Below are positions 1-7,094 of a stretch of 64,000 nucleotides of DNA, piece by piece. Made by a program: the position numbers and the translations under genes. The notes beneath the pieces are model-generated. The model was not told where the DNA came from, did not search any database, and saw nothing but the letters and a program-made list of their open reading frames with translations. Positions within the stretch are counted from its first letter, which is position 1. Each line of letters begins with the position of its first letter. This stretch comes from Pseudomonas lini (GTDB taxonomy: Bacteria > Pseudomonadota > Gammaproteobacteria > Pseudomonadales > Pseudomonadaceae). Where the stretch lies: positions 1 to 64,000 of the forward strand of contig NZ_JAUSSR010000004.1 in the NCBI RefSeq assembly GCF_030812475.1. The letters are read 5' to 3'.

Positions 1-100
1 CCCCTGTAGGAGCCGGCTTGCCGGCGAAGGCGGCGTCACATGCAGCAGAGTTGTTGGCTGACAGACCGCTTTCGCTGGCAAGCCAGCTCCTACAGGGGAT
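1..100. repeat. REPIN (inverted REP pair)
   Basis: Two REP palindromes in inverted orientation (about 4-30 and 71-97) with core GTAGGAGCCGGCTTGCCGGC on the left and its diverged complement on the right, separated by about 40 bp. The same core recurs at many intergenic positions of this window. It lies downstream of the leftward membrane-protein gene. Confidence 0.85.
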
Positions 101-133
101 CGGTGGCGTTCGCCGATTTTGTGTCCTTGGCGA

Positions 134-577
134 TCACCACGTCAGGTAAAACATGCCCTTGGCCAGCAGCACGATAACGATCATGTGGCAGAACAGGCTG
201 CCGTGGATGAAATGCAGGTAGCGAGCATTCATCCGGCCGCTCTTGAACAAGAACATGGCTGTCAGGAAATGCAGGAGCACGCTGGCGGCGACCGCGATTT
301 TCAACGCCAGCAAGGTGCCGAACGATGACGCCAGGGGTGCCGCGAGGGCTGGCAGGTAGCGCAGCCAGACCATGCCCAGCCCCGCGCCGAACAACACCAG
401 CAGCACCCACGGCATCAAGGTGCGGGCCCGGCGGCCGATCCCCTGCTCGACCAGCAGCATTACTCTGGCCGGCAGCTGTTTGCGGATGCTTTCCAGAAAC
501 AGCACTTCGAAGAACACAGTGCCGATGAAGATCAGGGCGGCAAACAGATGCAGGGTCAGAATCAGCGGATAGATCAT
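134..577 (-). CDS. small four-helix inner-membrane protein, CopD-like
   Basis: A 147-residue hydrophobic protein with four predicted membrane helices (about residues 2-28, 52-74, 88-110 and 118-145). A histidine lies in helix 1 (LTLHLFAALIFIG) and another histidine pair near the start of helix 4, an arrangement reminiscent of the CopD family and related small haem or copper membrane proteins. I placed the start at the ATG giving MIYPL, because the longer reading adds 28 residues that do not look like membrane protein. No strong ribosome binding site precedes it. Function is not known; the CopD resemblance is only at the level of topology and histidines. Confidence 0.7.
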   Translation of the reverse strand: MIYPLILTLHLFAALIFIGTVFFEVLFLESIRKQLPARVMLLVEQGIGRRARTLMPWVLLVLFGAGLGMVWLRYLPALAAPLASSFGTLLALKIAVAASVLLHFLTAMFLFKSGRMNARYLHFIHGSLFCHMIVIVLLAKGMFYLTW

Positions 578-677
578 GATGAGCGCCACTGGCGGGGTGT
601 CTCTGCAGACTACACAGCCGGACGCCCCACCCGGTTGACACCGATCAAGAAAGCCCCACACCCTGGCGCCGGACCGA

Positions 678-1118
678 TCAGTGCCCGCGAATGTAGTGCT
701 CCAGTTGCCGGATCAAATCGGCCTGCTCAACGATGGCTTCCTTGACCAGGTCACCGATCGACAACAGCCCGATCAGTTCACCGCCCTCCACCACCGGCAG
801 ATGGCGCAGGTGGCTGTCGGTCATGACCGCCATGCACCGCTCGATGCTGTGCTGGCTGTCCGCCGTGACTACCGGCGCACTCATGATGGCCCTGACCGGG
901 GTGCCGACCGACGAGCGTCCCTGCAGCACCACCTTGCGTGCGTAGTCGCGCTCGCTGATCACGCCCACCACCTGCCCGTCTTCAATGACCGGCAGCGCGC
1001 CGACGTTCTTTTCGGCCATGATCTTCAGCGCTTCAAGGACCATCACGTCTGGCGCGACGCTGTGCACCTGGCGGTTTTGCACCACCTTCAGCTTAAGTAA
1101 CTGTGCGGCTGTTTTCAT
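678..1118 (-). CDS. CBS-domain pair protein
   Basis: A 146-residue cytoplasmic protein made of two tandem CBS domains (about 10-65 and 75-135). Typical CBS motifs are visible, GVISERDYARKVV in the first and HLPVVEGGELIGLLSIGDLV in the second. Such Bateman modules bind adenine nucleotides and usually act as sensors for partner proteins; stand-alone copies in pseudomonads have no assigned partner. GGAG lies 6 nt before the ATG. The gene starts 45 bp after nirD on the same strand, so it may be read through from nirBD, but a link to nitrite reduction is only positional. Confidence 0.88.
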   Translation of the reverse strand: MKTAAQLLKLKVVQNRQVHSVAPDVMVLEALKIMAEKNVGALPVIEDGQVVGVISERDYARKVVLQGRSSVGTPVRAIMSAPVVTADSQHSIERCMAVMTDSHLRHLPVVEGGELIGLLSIGDLVKEAIVEQADLIRQLEHYIRGH

Positions 1119-1163
1119 AAGAGTCTCCGATACTGTTGCGTCCTGACCCGAAGGAGCGTGGCA

Positions 1164-1541
1164 TCAAGCCACCCCCACCTCCACCACGCCGTCATTCAAG
1201 CGCACCGGCCACACCCGCAGACGCTGCTGCGGGTATTCCAGGCAACTGCCGTCCTCCAGACGAAAGTGCTGCTTGTAGATCGGCGAGGCAACGACCAGGT
1301 CACCCTTGATGCTGCCGACCAGGCCGCGACCGATGACGTTCGCCCCGGATTGCGGGTCATGGTTGTCGATGGCGTACAGCGTCTTGCCGTGAACGCTCGG
1401 CAGGTAGAACAGCGCCACTTGTGCGCCGTCGAGCCAGACGACCACGCCGGAGTTGCTGACCAGGTCCTGTTGCTCGCACACCGATTGCCAGACATCGGTG
1501 TTGGCCAGGGATTCGACACGCTGGGTAGTGGACTGGCTCAT
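1164..1541 (-). CDS. nirD: nitrite reductase [NAD(P)H] small subunit
   Basis: A 125-residue Rieske-like small subunit of assimilatory NAD(P)H nitrite reductase, working with NirB to reduce nitrite to ammonium in the cytoplasm. The fold is recognisable from LFYLPSVHGKTLYAIDNHDP and GDLVVASPIYKQHFRLEDG. Like other NirD proteins it lacks the Cys/His ligands of true Rieske centres. Its ATG overlaps the nirB stop codon by one base (TGATG), so translation is coupled to nirB. Confidence 0.95.
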   Translation of the reverse strand: MSQSTTQRVESLANTDVWQSVCEQQDLVSNSGVVVWLDGAQVALFYLPSVHGKTLYAIDNHDPQSGANVIGRGLVGSIKGDLVVASPIYKQHFRLEDGSCLEYPQQRLRVWPVRLNDGVVEVGVA

Positions 1542-4102
1542 CAGACAATCTCCTCGATGACAGGGATAAGGTTGAGTTCGGCGGCCATGATCGGGCGCCG
1601 CTGGCCGCGTTCCTGGACAAAGTGGATGTCCGGGTCCGGGCGTTTATCGTTGACGAAGGTGCGAAAACGCTTGAGTTTTTCCGGGTCCTTGAGGGCGTTG
1701 ACCCATTCACATTCGTAGCGATTGACCACCAACTGCATCTGCGACTCGAGTTCGGCGCCCAGGCCCAGGCTGTCGTTGATGATCACGTCCTTGAGATAAT
1801 CCAGGCCGCCTTCCAGGCTTTCGCGCCAGACCGAGGTGCGCTGCAGTTTGTCGGCGGTGCGGATGTAGAACATCAGGAAGCGGTCGATGTAGCGGATCAG
1901 GGTCGCATCGTCGAGGTCGGTGGCGAACAGCTCGGCGTGACGCGGGCGCATGCCGCCATTGCCGGCAATGTAGAGGTTCCAACCCTTCTCCGTGGCGATC
2001 ACGCCAACGTCCTTGCTTTGTGCTTCGGCGCATTCACGGGTGCAGCCGGACACGGCGAACTTGAGCTTGTGCGGCGAGCGCAGGCCCTTGTAGCGGTCCT
2101 CGATGGTCAGGGCCATCTGCACGCTGTCCTGCACGCCATAACGGCACCAGGTACTGCCGACGCAGGACTTCACCGTGCGGGTCGATTTGCCGTAGGCGTG
2201 GCCGGTCTCGAAGCCGGCTTCGATCAGTTCGGCCCAGATGTCCGGCAACTCGTGCAACTGCGCGCCAAACAGGTCGATGCGCTGGCCGCCAGTGATTTTG
2301 GTGTAGAGGTCATATTTCTTCGCCACCACACCGATGGCGATCAGTTTGTCGGCGGTGATTTCGCCGCCGGGAATGCGTGGCACCACCGAGTAGGTGCCGT
2401 TCTTCTGCATGTTGGCCATGAAAGTGTCGTTGGTGTCCTGCAACGGCACCAGCGAGGCGTCCATGATCGGCTGGTTCCAGCACGAAGCGAGGATCGACCC
2501 CACCGCCGGTTTGCACACATCGCAGCCGGTGTGGCCACGGCCGTGTCTGGCCAACAGTTCTTCGAAAGTGATCACCCCTTCCACGCGCACCAGGGCGTAC
2601 AGCTCCTGGCGGGTATAGGCGAAATGTTCGCACAGGCTCTTGTCGACGCTAACGCCACGGGCAATCAGTTCATGCTCGAACACCTGCTTGAGCAACCCGG
2701 CGCAACCGCCGCAACCGGTGCAGGCCTTGGTCTGCGCCTTGAGCAGGCCGAGGTCGGTGCAGCCACCGTCGATGGCCGAGCAAATGGAACCCTTGGTGAC
2801 GTTATGGCACGAGCACACCGTGGCCGACTCGGGCAACGCGCCGGGACCCAGGGTCGGCGCGCCTTCGGATGAGGGCAAAATCAGGCTGGCCGGTTCCGAT
2901 GGCAGCGCGATGGCGTTCTGCATGTATTGCAGCAGGGTGTCGTAATAGCTGTTGTCGCCGACCAGCACCGCCCCGAGTACATGCTTGCCAGTGGCATCCA
3001 CCACCAGGCGTCGATAGCTGGCGCTGGTTTCGTCGATGAACTGATAGCTGCGCGCGCCGGGTGTGTTGCCGTGGGCGTCGCCGATGGAGCCGACATCGAC
3101 CCCCAGCAATTTGAGTTTGGTCGACATGTCGGCACCGGTGAACGGCTCGGCGACCTGGTGGCACAAGCGCGCCGCGACGCTGCGCGCCATCTGGTAGCCG
3201 GGGGCGACCAGGCCGAACAGGCTGCCGTTCCAGGAGGCGCACTCGCCGATCGCGTAGATGTTCGGGTCGATGCTCAGGCAGTGGTCGTCAATCACCACGC
3301 CACCGCGCGGGCCGATGTCCAGCGCGCATTGACGGGCCAGCGCATCTTGCGCACGGATACCGGCGGAGAACACCACCAGGTCGGTTTCGAGAAATTCGTC
3401 GTTGGCGAAGTTCATGCGGTAGCGGTAGTCCTGGCCCGCACTGATCGATTGGGTGGCGCGGGACAGGTGCACACCGACGCCCAGCCGTTCGATCTGCGAC
3501 TTGAGCGCCAGGCCACCCATCTCGTCCAGTTGCACCGGCATCAAGCGCGGGGCGAACTCCACCACATGGGCTTCCAGACCCAGGCTTTTCAGCGCGTTGG
3601 CGGCCTCAAGGCCGAGCAGGCCACCGCCGACCACCACGCCGCGGCGGGCGTTGGCGGCCGCGGCACGGATCGCATCGAGGTCTTCCAGGGTGCGGTAGAC
3701 CAGGCGCGAGTCGCCCTCGGCGCCTTCGATCGGCGGTACGAAGGGATAGGAACCGGTCGCCAGCACCAGCTTGTCGTAGGCGACGCAACCTTGCGCGGTG
3801 ATCACCTGGCGGCGGGCGCGGTCGATTTCCAGCACCGGCACGCCCAGGTGCAGGGTAACGCCCGGGGTCTGGTACAGCGCCGCGTCGGACAACGCCAGCG
3901 ACTCGGCATCACGGCCGGTGAAATACTCGGAAAGGTGCACACGGTCGTAGGCGCGCATCGGCTCCTCGCTGAACACGTGCAGCCGATAGTGATCAAGGGC
4001 ACCGCGCTCGATCAGCTGTTCGACACAATGATGTCCGACCATGCCATTGCCGATCACGACCAGCGTTTGCAGTTTGTTCAACGCGGCAACATTGGAATTC
4101 AT
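1541..4102 (-). CDS. nirB: assimilatory nitrite reductase [NAD(P)H] large subunit
   Basis: An 853-residue sirohaem enzyme that reduces nitrite to ammonium with NAD(P)H. Visible parts in order: an FAD/NAD(P) oxidoreductase module (GNGMVG near 18-23, GGGLLG near 159-164); a BFD-type [2Fe-2S] domain (Cys near 430, 432, 461 and 464) followed by a second cysteine set (near 491, 527 and 530); and the nitrite/sulphite reductase half-domains with the [4Fe-4S]-sirohaem ligands CVGSTWC and CTREC (near 647, 653, 687 and 691). I chose the ATG giving MNSNVAAL; nine residues upstream are also open but lie closer to the leader terminator. Expression is probably controlled by the leader switch upstream (4142-4326). 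Confidence 0.95.
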   Translation of the reverse strand: MNSNVAALNKLQTLVVIGNGMVGHHCVEQLIERGALDHYRLHVFSEEPMRAYDRVHLSEYFTGRDAESLALSDAALYQTPGVTLHLGVPVLEIDRARRQVITAQGCVAYDKLVLATGSYPFVPPIEGAEGDSRLVYRTLEDLDAIRAAAANARRGVVVGGGLLGLEAANALKSLGLEAHVVEFAPRLMPVQLDEMGGLALKSQIERLGVGVHLSRATQSISAGQDYRYRMNFANDEFLETDLVVFSAGIRAQDALARQCALDIGPRGGVVIDDHCLSIDPNIYAIGECASWNGSLFGLVAPGYQMARSVAARLCHQVAEPFTGADMSTKLKLLGVDVGSIGDAHGNTPGARSYQFIDETSASYRRLVVDATGKHVLGAVLVGDNSYYDTLLQYMQNAIALPSEPASLILPSSEGAPTLGPGALPESATVCSCHNVTKGSICSAIDGGCTDLGLLKAQTKACTGCGGCAGLLKQVFEHELIARGVSVDKSLCEHFAYTRQELYALVRVEGVITFEELLARHGRGHTGCDVCKPAVGSILASCWNQPIMDASLVPLQDTNDTFMANMQKNGTYSVVPRIPGGEITADKLIAIGVVAKKYDLYTKITGGQRIDLFGAQLHELPDIWAELIEAGFETGHAYGKSTRTVKSCVGSTWCRYGVQDSVQMALTIEDRYKGLRSPHKLKFAVSGCTRECAEAQSKDVGVIATEKGWNLYIAGNGGMRPRHAELFATDLDDATLIRYIDRFLMFYIRTADKLQRTSVWRESLEGGLDYLKDVIINDSLGLGAELESQMQLVVNRYECEWVNALKDPEKLKRFRTFVNDKRPDPDIHFVQERGQRRPIMAAELNLIPVIEEIV

Positions 4103-4141
4103 AAGTAGTACCCGGCTCAAGCCCGTCACGGTTCAAAAATG

Positions 4142-4178
4142 CAAAAAAAAACGCCTGAAACCTTGCGGTTCCAGGCGT
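4142..4178 (-). terminator. intrinsic terminator in the nirB leader (attenuator)
   Basis: Read on the minus strand: a 12-bp stem (one G-U pair, GCAA loop, positions 4151-4178) followed immediately by nine T residues. It lies only about 40 nt before the nirB ATG and downstream of the probable promoter at 4311-4326, so it must be crossed by nirB transcripts. The upstream treS gene has its own terminator at 4806-4839. This marks it as an attenuator rather than a gene-end terminator. Confidence 0.88.
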
Positions 4179-4205
4179 CTTTGCCTGTTCTTTTGCGGTG
4201 TTGAA

Positions 4206-4263
4206 ACCAGACGTCTATGCCTGATTCACCGATGTTGCCCACGTATCGATCGTCGTTGACCGA
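4206..4263 (-). promoter_or_regulatory. dual AnnGnn-hexaloop hairpins (ANTAR/NasT target RNA)
   Basis: On the minus strand the nirB leader holds two short hairpins. P1 (4246-4263) has a 6-bp stem TCGGTC/GATCGA closing the hexaloop AACGAC. P2 (4206-4225) has a 7-bp stem ATCAGGC/GTCTGGT closing the hexaloop ATAGAC. Both loops have A at position 1 and G at position 4, the signature bound by ANTAR-domain antiterminators such as NasT/NasR, and a linker of about 20 nt separates them. The terminator follows 27 nt after P2. Known in the family: NasT binding prevents termination when nitrate or nitrite is present. Neither nasT nor nasS is in this window. Confidence 0.82.
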
Positions 4264-4310
4264 GGGGGCTGCCCACTCGACTGTATTCGCGGCGGGCCTG
4301 TTGAGGGTTA

Positions 4311-4326
4311 TGCAGCGTTTGTGCCA
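4311..4326 (-). promoter_or_regulatory. sigma-54 promoter of nirBD
   Basis: Minus-strand TGGCAC-AAACG-CTGCA matches the -24/-12 consensus TGGCAC-N5-TTGCA with one mismatch. Transcription from it would start near 4300, giving a leader of about 200 nt that contains exactly the two hexaloop hairpins and the terminator. This fits nitrogen control through NtrC/RpoN. I did not find a convincing NtrC enhancer pair upstream. Confidence 0.72.
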
Positions 4327-4570
4327 GAACCTGCGGACAGCCCTTCAGGCCTGCGTATCCGGCGCTTGGCGCTGCAAGGGCACACGGATCAACATCCATG
4401 GTTTTGCCTTCGCATAGTGCAGCGGCGCGCATCAGGGCTTTATAAAAGTGCATGGATCACGCTACTTCAAGACAGACGCCTCGCGAGCCCGGTCTCAAAG
4501 CCTCGGTCATGTACTTGAGCGGCGACCATATCAAGACGGCCTCGGGTGACGACCAGAAGGAATGTGCTGA

Positions 4571-4768
4571 CCTCTTCGCTGGCAAGCCAGCTCCTACATT
4601 TGATCTCGCCGGGCGCAGGATGCGTGTGCACCCCGATCCCCTGTAGGAGCTGGCTTGCCAGCGAAAGCGGTGTGACAGGCGACATCGATGCTGGACGTGC
4701 TGGCCTCTTCGCTGGCAAGCCAGCTCCTACATTTGATCTCGCCGGGCGCAGGATGTGTGTGCACCCCG
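4571..4768. repeat. REP cluster with a tandem direct repeat of about 66 bp
   Basis: Three REP cores lie at about 4575-4598, 4641-4668 (inverted) and 4707-4730. The outer two belong to a direct repeat of about 66 bp (4571-4635 and 4703-4768), which includes the REP core plus the non-REP tail GATCTCGCCGGGCGCAGGATG, differing at very few positions. The rest of the treS-nirB gap (4327-4570 and 4769-4805) holds no gene that I can support. Confidence 0.85.
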
Positions 4769-4805
4769 TTTTGATCTTCGGTCTGAGCGCTGACAATGCA
4801 CAAAC

Positions 4806-4839
4806 AAAAACGCCACTCTGAAAACGAGTGACGTTTTTT
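4806..4839. terminator. bidirectional intrinsic terminator after treS
   Basis: A stem of AAAAACG-C-CACTC against GAGTG-A-CGTTTTT with a 7-nt loop and one internal mismatch. The A/T-rich ends give a U tract on either strand. It lies about 18 bp after the treS stop codon and ends the treS transcript. Confidence 0.85.
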
Positions 4840-4856
4840 ATCCGGAGAATGCCGCC

Positions 4857-6923
4857 CTAGATCATCGGCGAACTACTGACCACCCGCAGCGCCAACCCTT
4901 CATAGGCATCCAGGGTGATGGTGAAATCGCCCTCCGGCGTGAGATCACCTTCCACCCGTTCATTGATGATGTCGACCACCGGCCCGGGCGCGATATTAGG
5001 CAGATGCAGGGTTTCGGTGATCGGTGTCGAGCCGAAGTTCAGCGCGGTGATTTGCGTGCCTTTGCCGGCCGGCAATTCGTGAACCATGACCAGCAACCCC
5101 GGATGCTCCACATCCGGCACCAGGATCTGGCGGCTGGCGGCGATGTCGTAGGCGCGGCGCGCCGCGAGAATCTTCTGCAGCTGCGAGGCGAACGAATCCG
5201 GGTCGTCCAATTGACTGATCAGGCTGCCGTACAAGGTTTGCGCCCGTGGCATCTGGCCCGCCGACAGCGGTGCGTCGGGATTGAGATCGACCAGGTCATA
5301 GGCGCCGCGATGAATCCAGCGGGTATCGCCGTCGAGCATCAAATCGGCGACCTGCTCCGCCGGCAACGGCAATGCACCCACCAGGTCCCAGCCCGACAGG
5401 GCGAACACCCCGGGCTGCATGGCGTTGTACATCACCAGCAGCAAATGGACCTGGCGAATCTGCTGGATATCCGCCGGAGTAATCGCATCGAGGTCGCGAA
5501 TGCCGAGCGCCGCGGTGATGATGCTGGCGGTGGTGCAAGACACGCCGTTGGTGACAAATTTCAGGTTATAGGGCGCGTGCTCTCCGGCCAGGCGTTCGTA
5601 CATCTGCTCGCGGATGTGCTCGCGCAGGATGTTGCCGGGAAAGGTCTGGCCTTGATAAAGGAAGGTGTCATGGGCATGCAGGGTCCAGAAATGCACCAGT
5701 TCCAGGGTCAGTTCGTCATGGTTCTGCAAGGCATGGATCAGTGAGCCCGGGTCGATGCCCAGGTTATGCATCTGCCGCAGCATCAAGCGCAAGAATTCGG
5801 TGTCACCCATCAACAGCGCGTGCTGGTAGGCCGGTCGGGTGATGAAGTCATACGAAAGGTCGGCGCCACCGTGGGACATGGAGGCGATGTCGTCGACCGT
5901 CAGGTTCAATTCCTGAAAACTGAAGCCGCCGGCCTTGCGAATCGCGCCGCCCAGCAACTGGTTGCCGGTGATCGACAACGGGTGGCTTTCGGACCACGCG
6001 GTGCCATCCAGCTTGCGTTCTACGCCGAGAAAGCCGTTGGCGTCCAGACGCAGGATCTTCGCGCCCATGACATCGATCGCATGCAAGGCATCGCCGATGA
6101 TCATCTGCTGCGCGGCGAAGGTCGGGTCCAGCCAGTTCAACGACGGTTGCCCCTCCTTGAAATAATGCAGGTAGACCCAGCGTCGCGGCTTGCCGTCGAC
6201 TCCGATAACCACCGGCGTAGCGCTCCAGTCGGTTTCCTTGACCCCGGGTTCGAAGAAGATCACCCGCTGCAACTGGCCGACGATGTAATGTTTGTCCCGC
6301 AGAATGTCGACCTGTGGCGGGCTGAGGTTCTGCGAATCACGTCCCTCGGCGATATCCGGCAGCAGCGGCCAGTCCTCTTCGCGGATTTCCACCATATGGT
6401 AGAGCCCCGGATAGTCCTCATAGGCCATTTCAGCCAGGCGAAAATCCGCGCCTTTGCCGGTATGCGAAGGGATGACGTCATCAATGATGACCGCGTTGTG
6501 GGCGGCGGCCATGCGGGTCAGCGCGTGAAGCTGGGCGTCGGTGCCCAGTTGCGGGTCGATGTCGAAACTGATCCGGTCGAAATTGCCGTCGATCGTCGGG
6601 GTGAATTCGCCTTTTTTCAGTCCACCAGAGCGTTTCAGCGGGCCATTGTGAATCCCCTGGATACCGATTTTCGACAGCGCATGCCACAGGGTTTCATCGC
6701 CCAGGGCTTCGAGCACGGTGCCCTCTTCCCGGGTGATGATGGAAGCCGGGTACGCGGTGAACCACACCGACGCCAGGGCCGAAGCATCACGGGGCCGCGT
6801 ATGGGCATAGGGCTGTTGCCACAACCGGCCTTGCCCGGAGTAAAGCCGGGCCCGCTGCCTTGCGGCATGCAGCATGGATTGCTCGACCAGCCAGGTTACT
6901 TGGTTCTTTTCAGCAGCCGTCAT
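4857..6923 (-). CDS. treS: trehalose synthase (maltose alpha-D-glucosyltransferase), P. stutzeri type
   Basis: A 688-residue GH13 enzyme that interconverts maltose and trehalose in the cytoplasm. Length and sequence match the 689-residue P. stutzeri type enzyme closely as I recall it (start of the form [19 protein letters not shown]). GH13 motifs are present: [11 protein letters not shown] (region I), [11 protein letters not shown] with the nucleophile Asp, FQELNL with the acid/base Glu, and [10 protein letters not shown] (region IV). It is distinct from the larger TreS-maltokinase fusions. The gene stands alone with its own terminator, and the start is the only plausible ATG. The likely role is trehalose formation or turnover as an osmolyte. 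Confidence 0.88.
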   Translation of the reverse strand: MTAAEKNQVTWLVEQSMLHAARQRARLYSGQGRLWQQPYAHTRPRDASALASVWFTAYPASIITREEGTVLEALGDETLWHALSKIGIQGIHNGPLKRSGGLKKGEFTPTIDGNFDRISFDIDPQLGTDAQLHALTRMAAAHNAVIIDDVIPSHTGKGADFRLAEMAYEDYPGLYHMVEIREEDWPLLPDIAEGRDSQNLSPPQVDILRDKHYIVGQLQRVIFFEPGVKETDWSATPVVIGVDGKPRRWVYLHYFKEGQPSLNWLDPTFAAQQMIIGDALHAIDVMGAKILRLDANGFLGVERKLDGTAWSESHPLSITGNQLLGGAIRKAGGFSFQELNLTVDDIASMSHGGADLSYDFITRPAYQHALLMGDTEFLRLMLRQMHNLGIDPGSLIHALQNHDELTLELVHFWTLHAHDTFLYQGQTFPGNILREHIREQMYERLAGEHAPYNLKFVTNGVSCTTASIITAALGIRDLDAITPADIQQIRQVHLLLVMYNAMQPGVFALSGWDLVGALPLPAEQVADLMLDGDTRWIHRGAYDLVDLNPDAPLSAGQMPRAQTLYGSLISQLDDPDSFASQLQKILAARRAYDIAASRQILVPDVEHPGLLVMVHELPAGKGTQITALNFGSTPITETLHLPNIAPGPVVDIINERVEGDLTPEGDFTITLDAYEGLALRVVSSSPMI

Positions 6924-7094
6924 ATAAACAATTACCTATTGTCGGGGTGAAACCGCAATCGGCCATTGCATCGGTATCAATGGCTCCGCTCGTCTTTATA
7001 TGAGGCCCTGGCGTGGCATTCGTTGCATCACGGCGGCGTGATATCCACGTGGTCATGCCTGGTGACGCCGGTCGACCTGGTCAGAAGCCCGGCT

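Noticed and set aside
1622..2872. 416-codon plus-strand ORF
   Set aside because: Antisense to nirB, which has complete family motifs; low-complexity His/Ala/Val-rich translation typical of GC-rich shadow frames.
4327..4570. NtrC enhancer sites upstream of the nirB sigma-54 promoter
   Set aside because: No pair matching GCAC-N7-GTGC well enough was found by eye.
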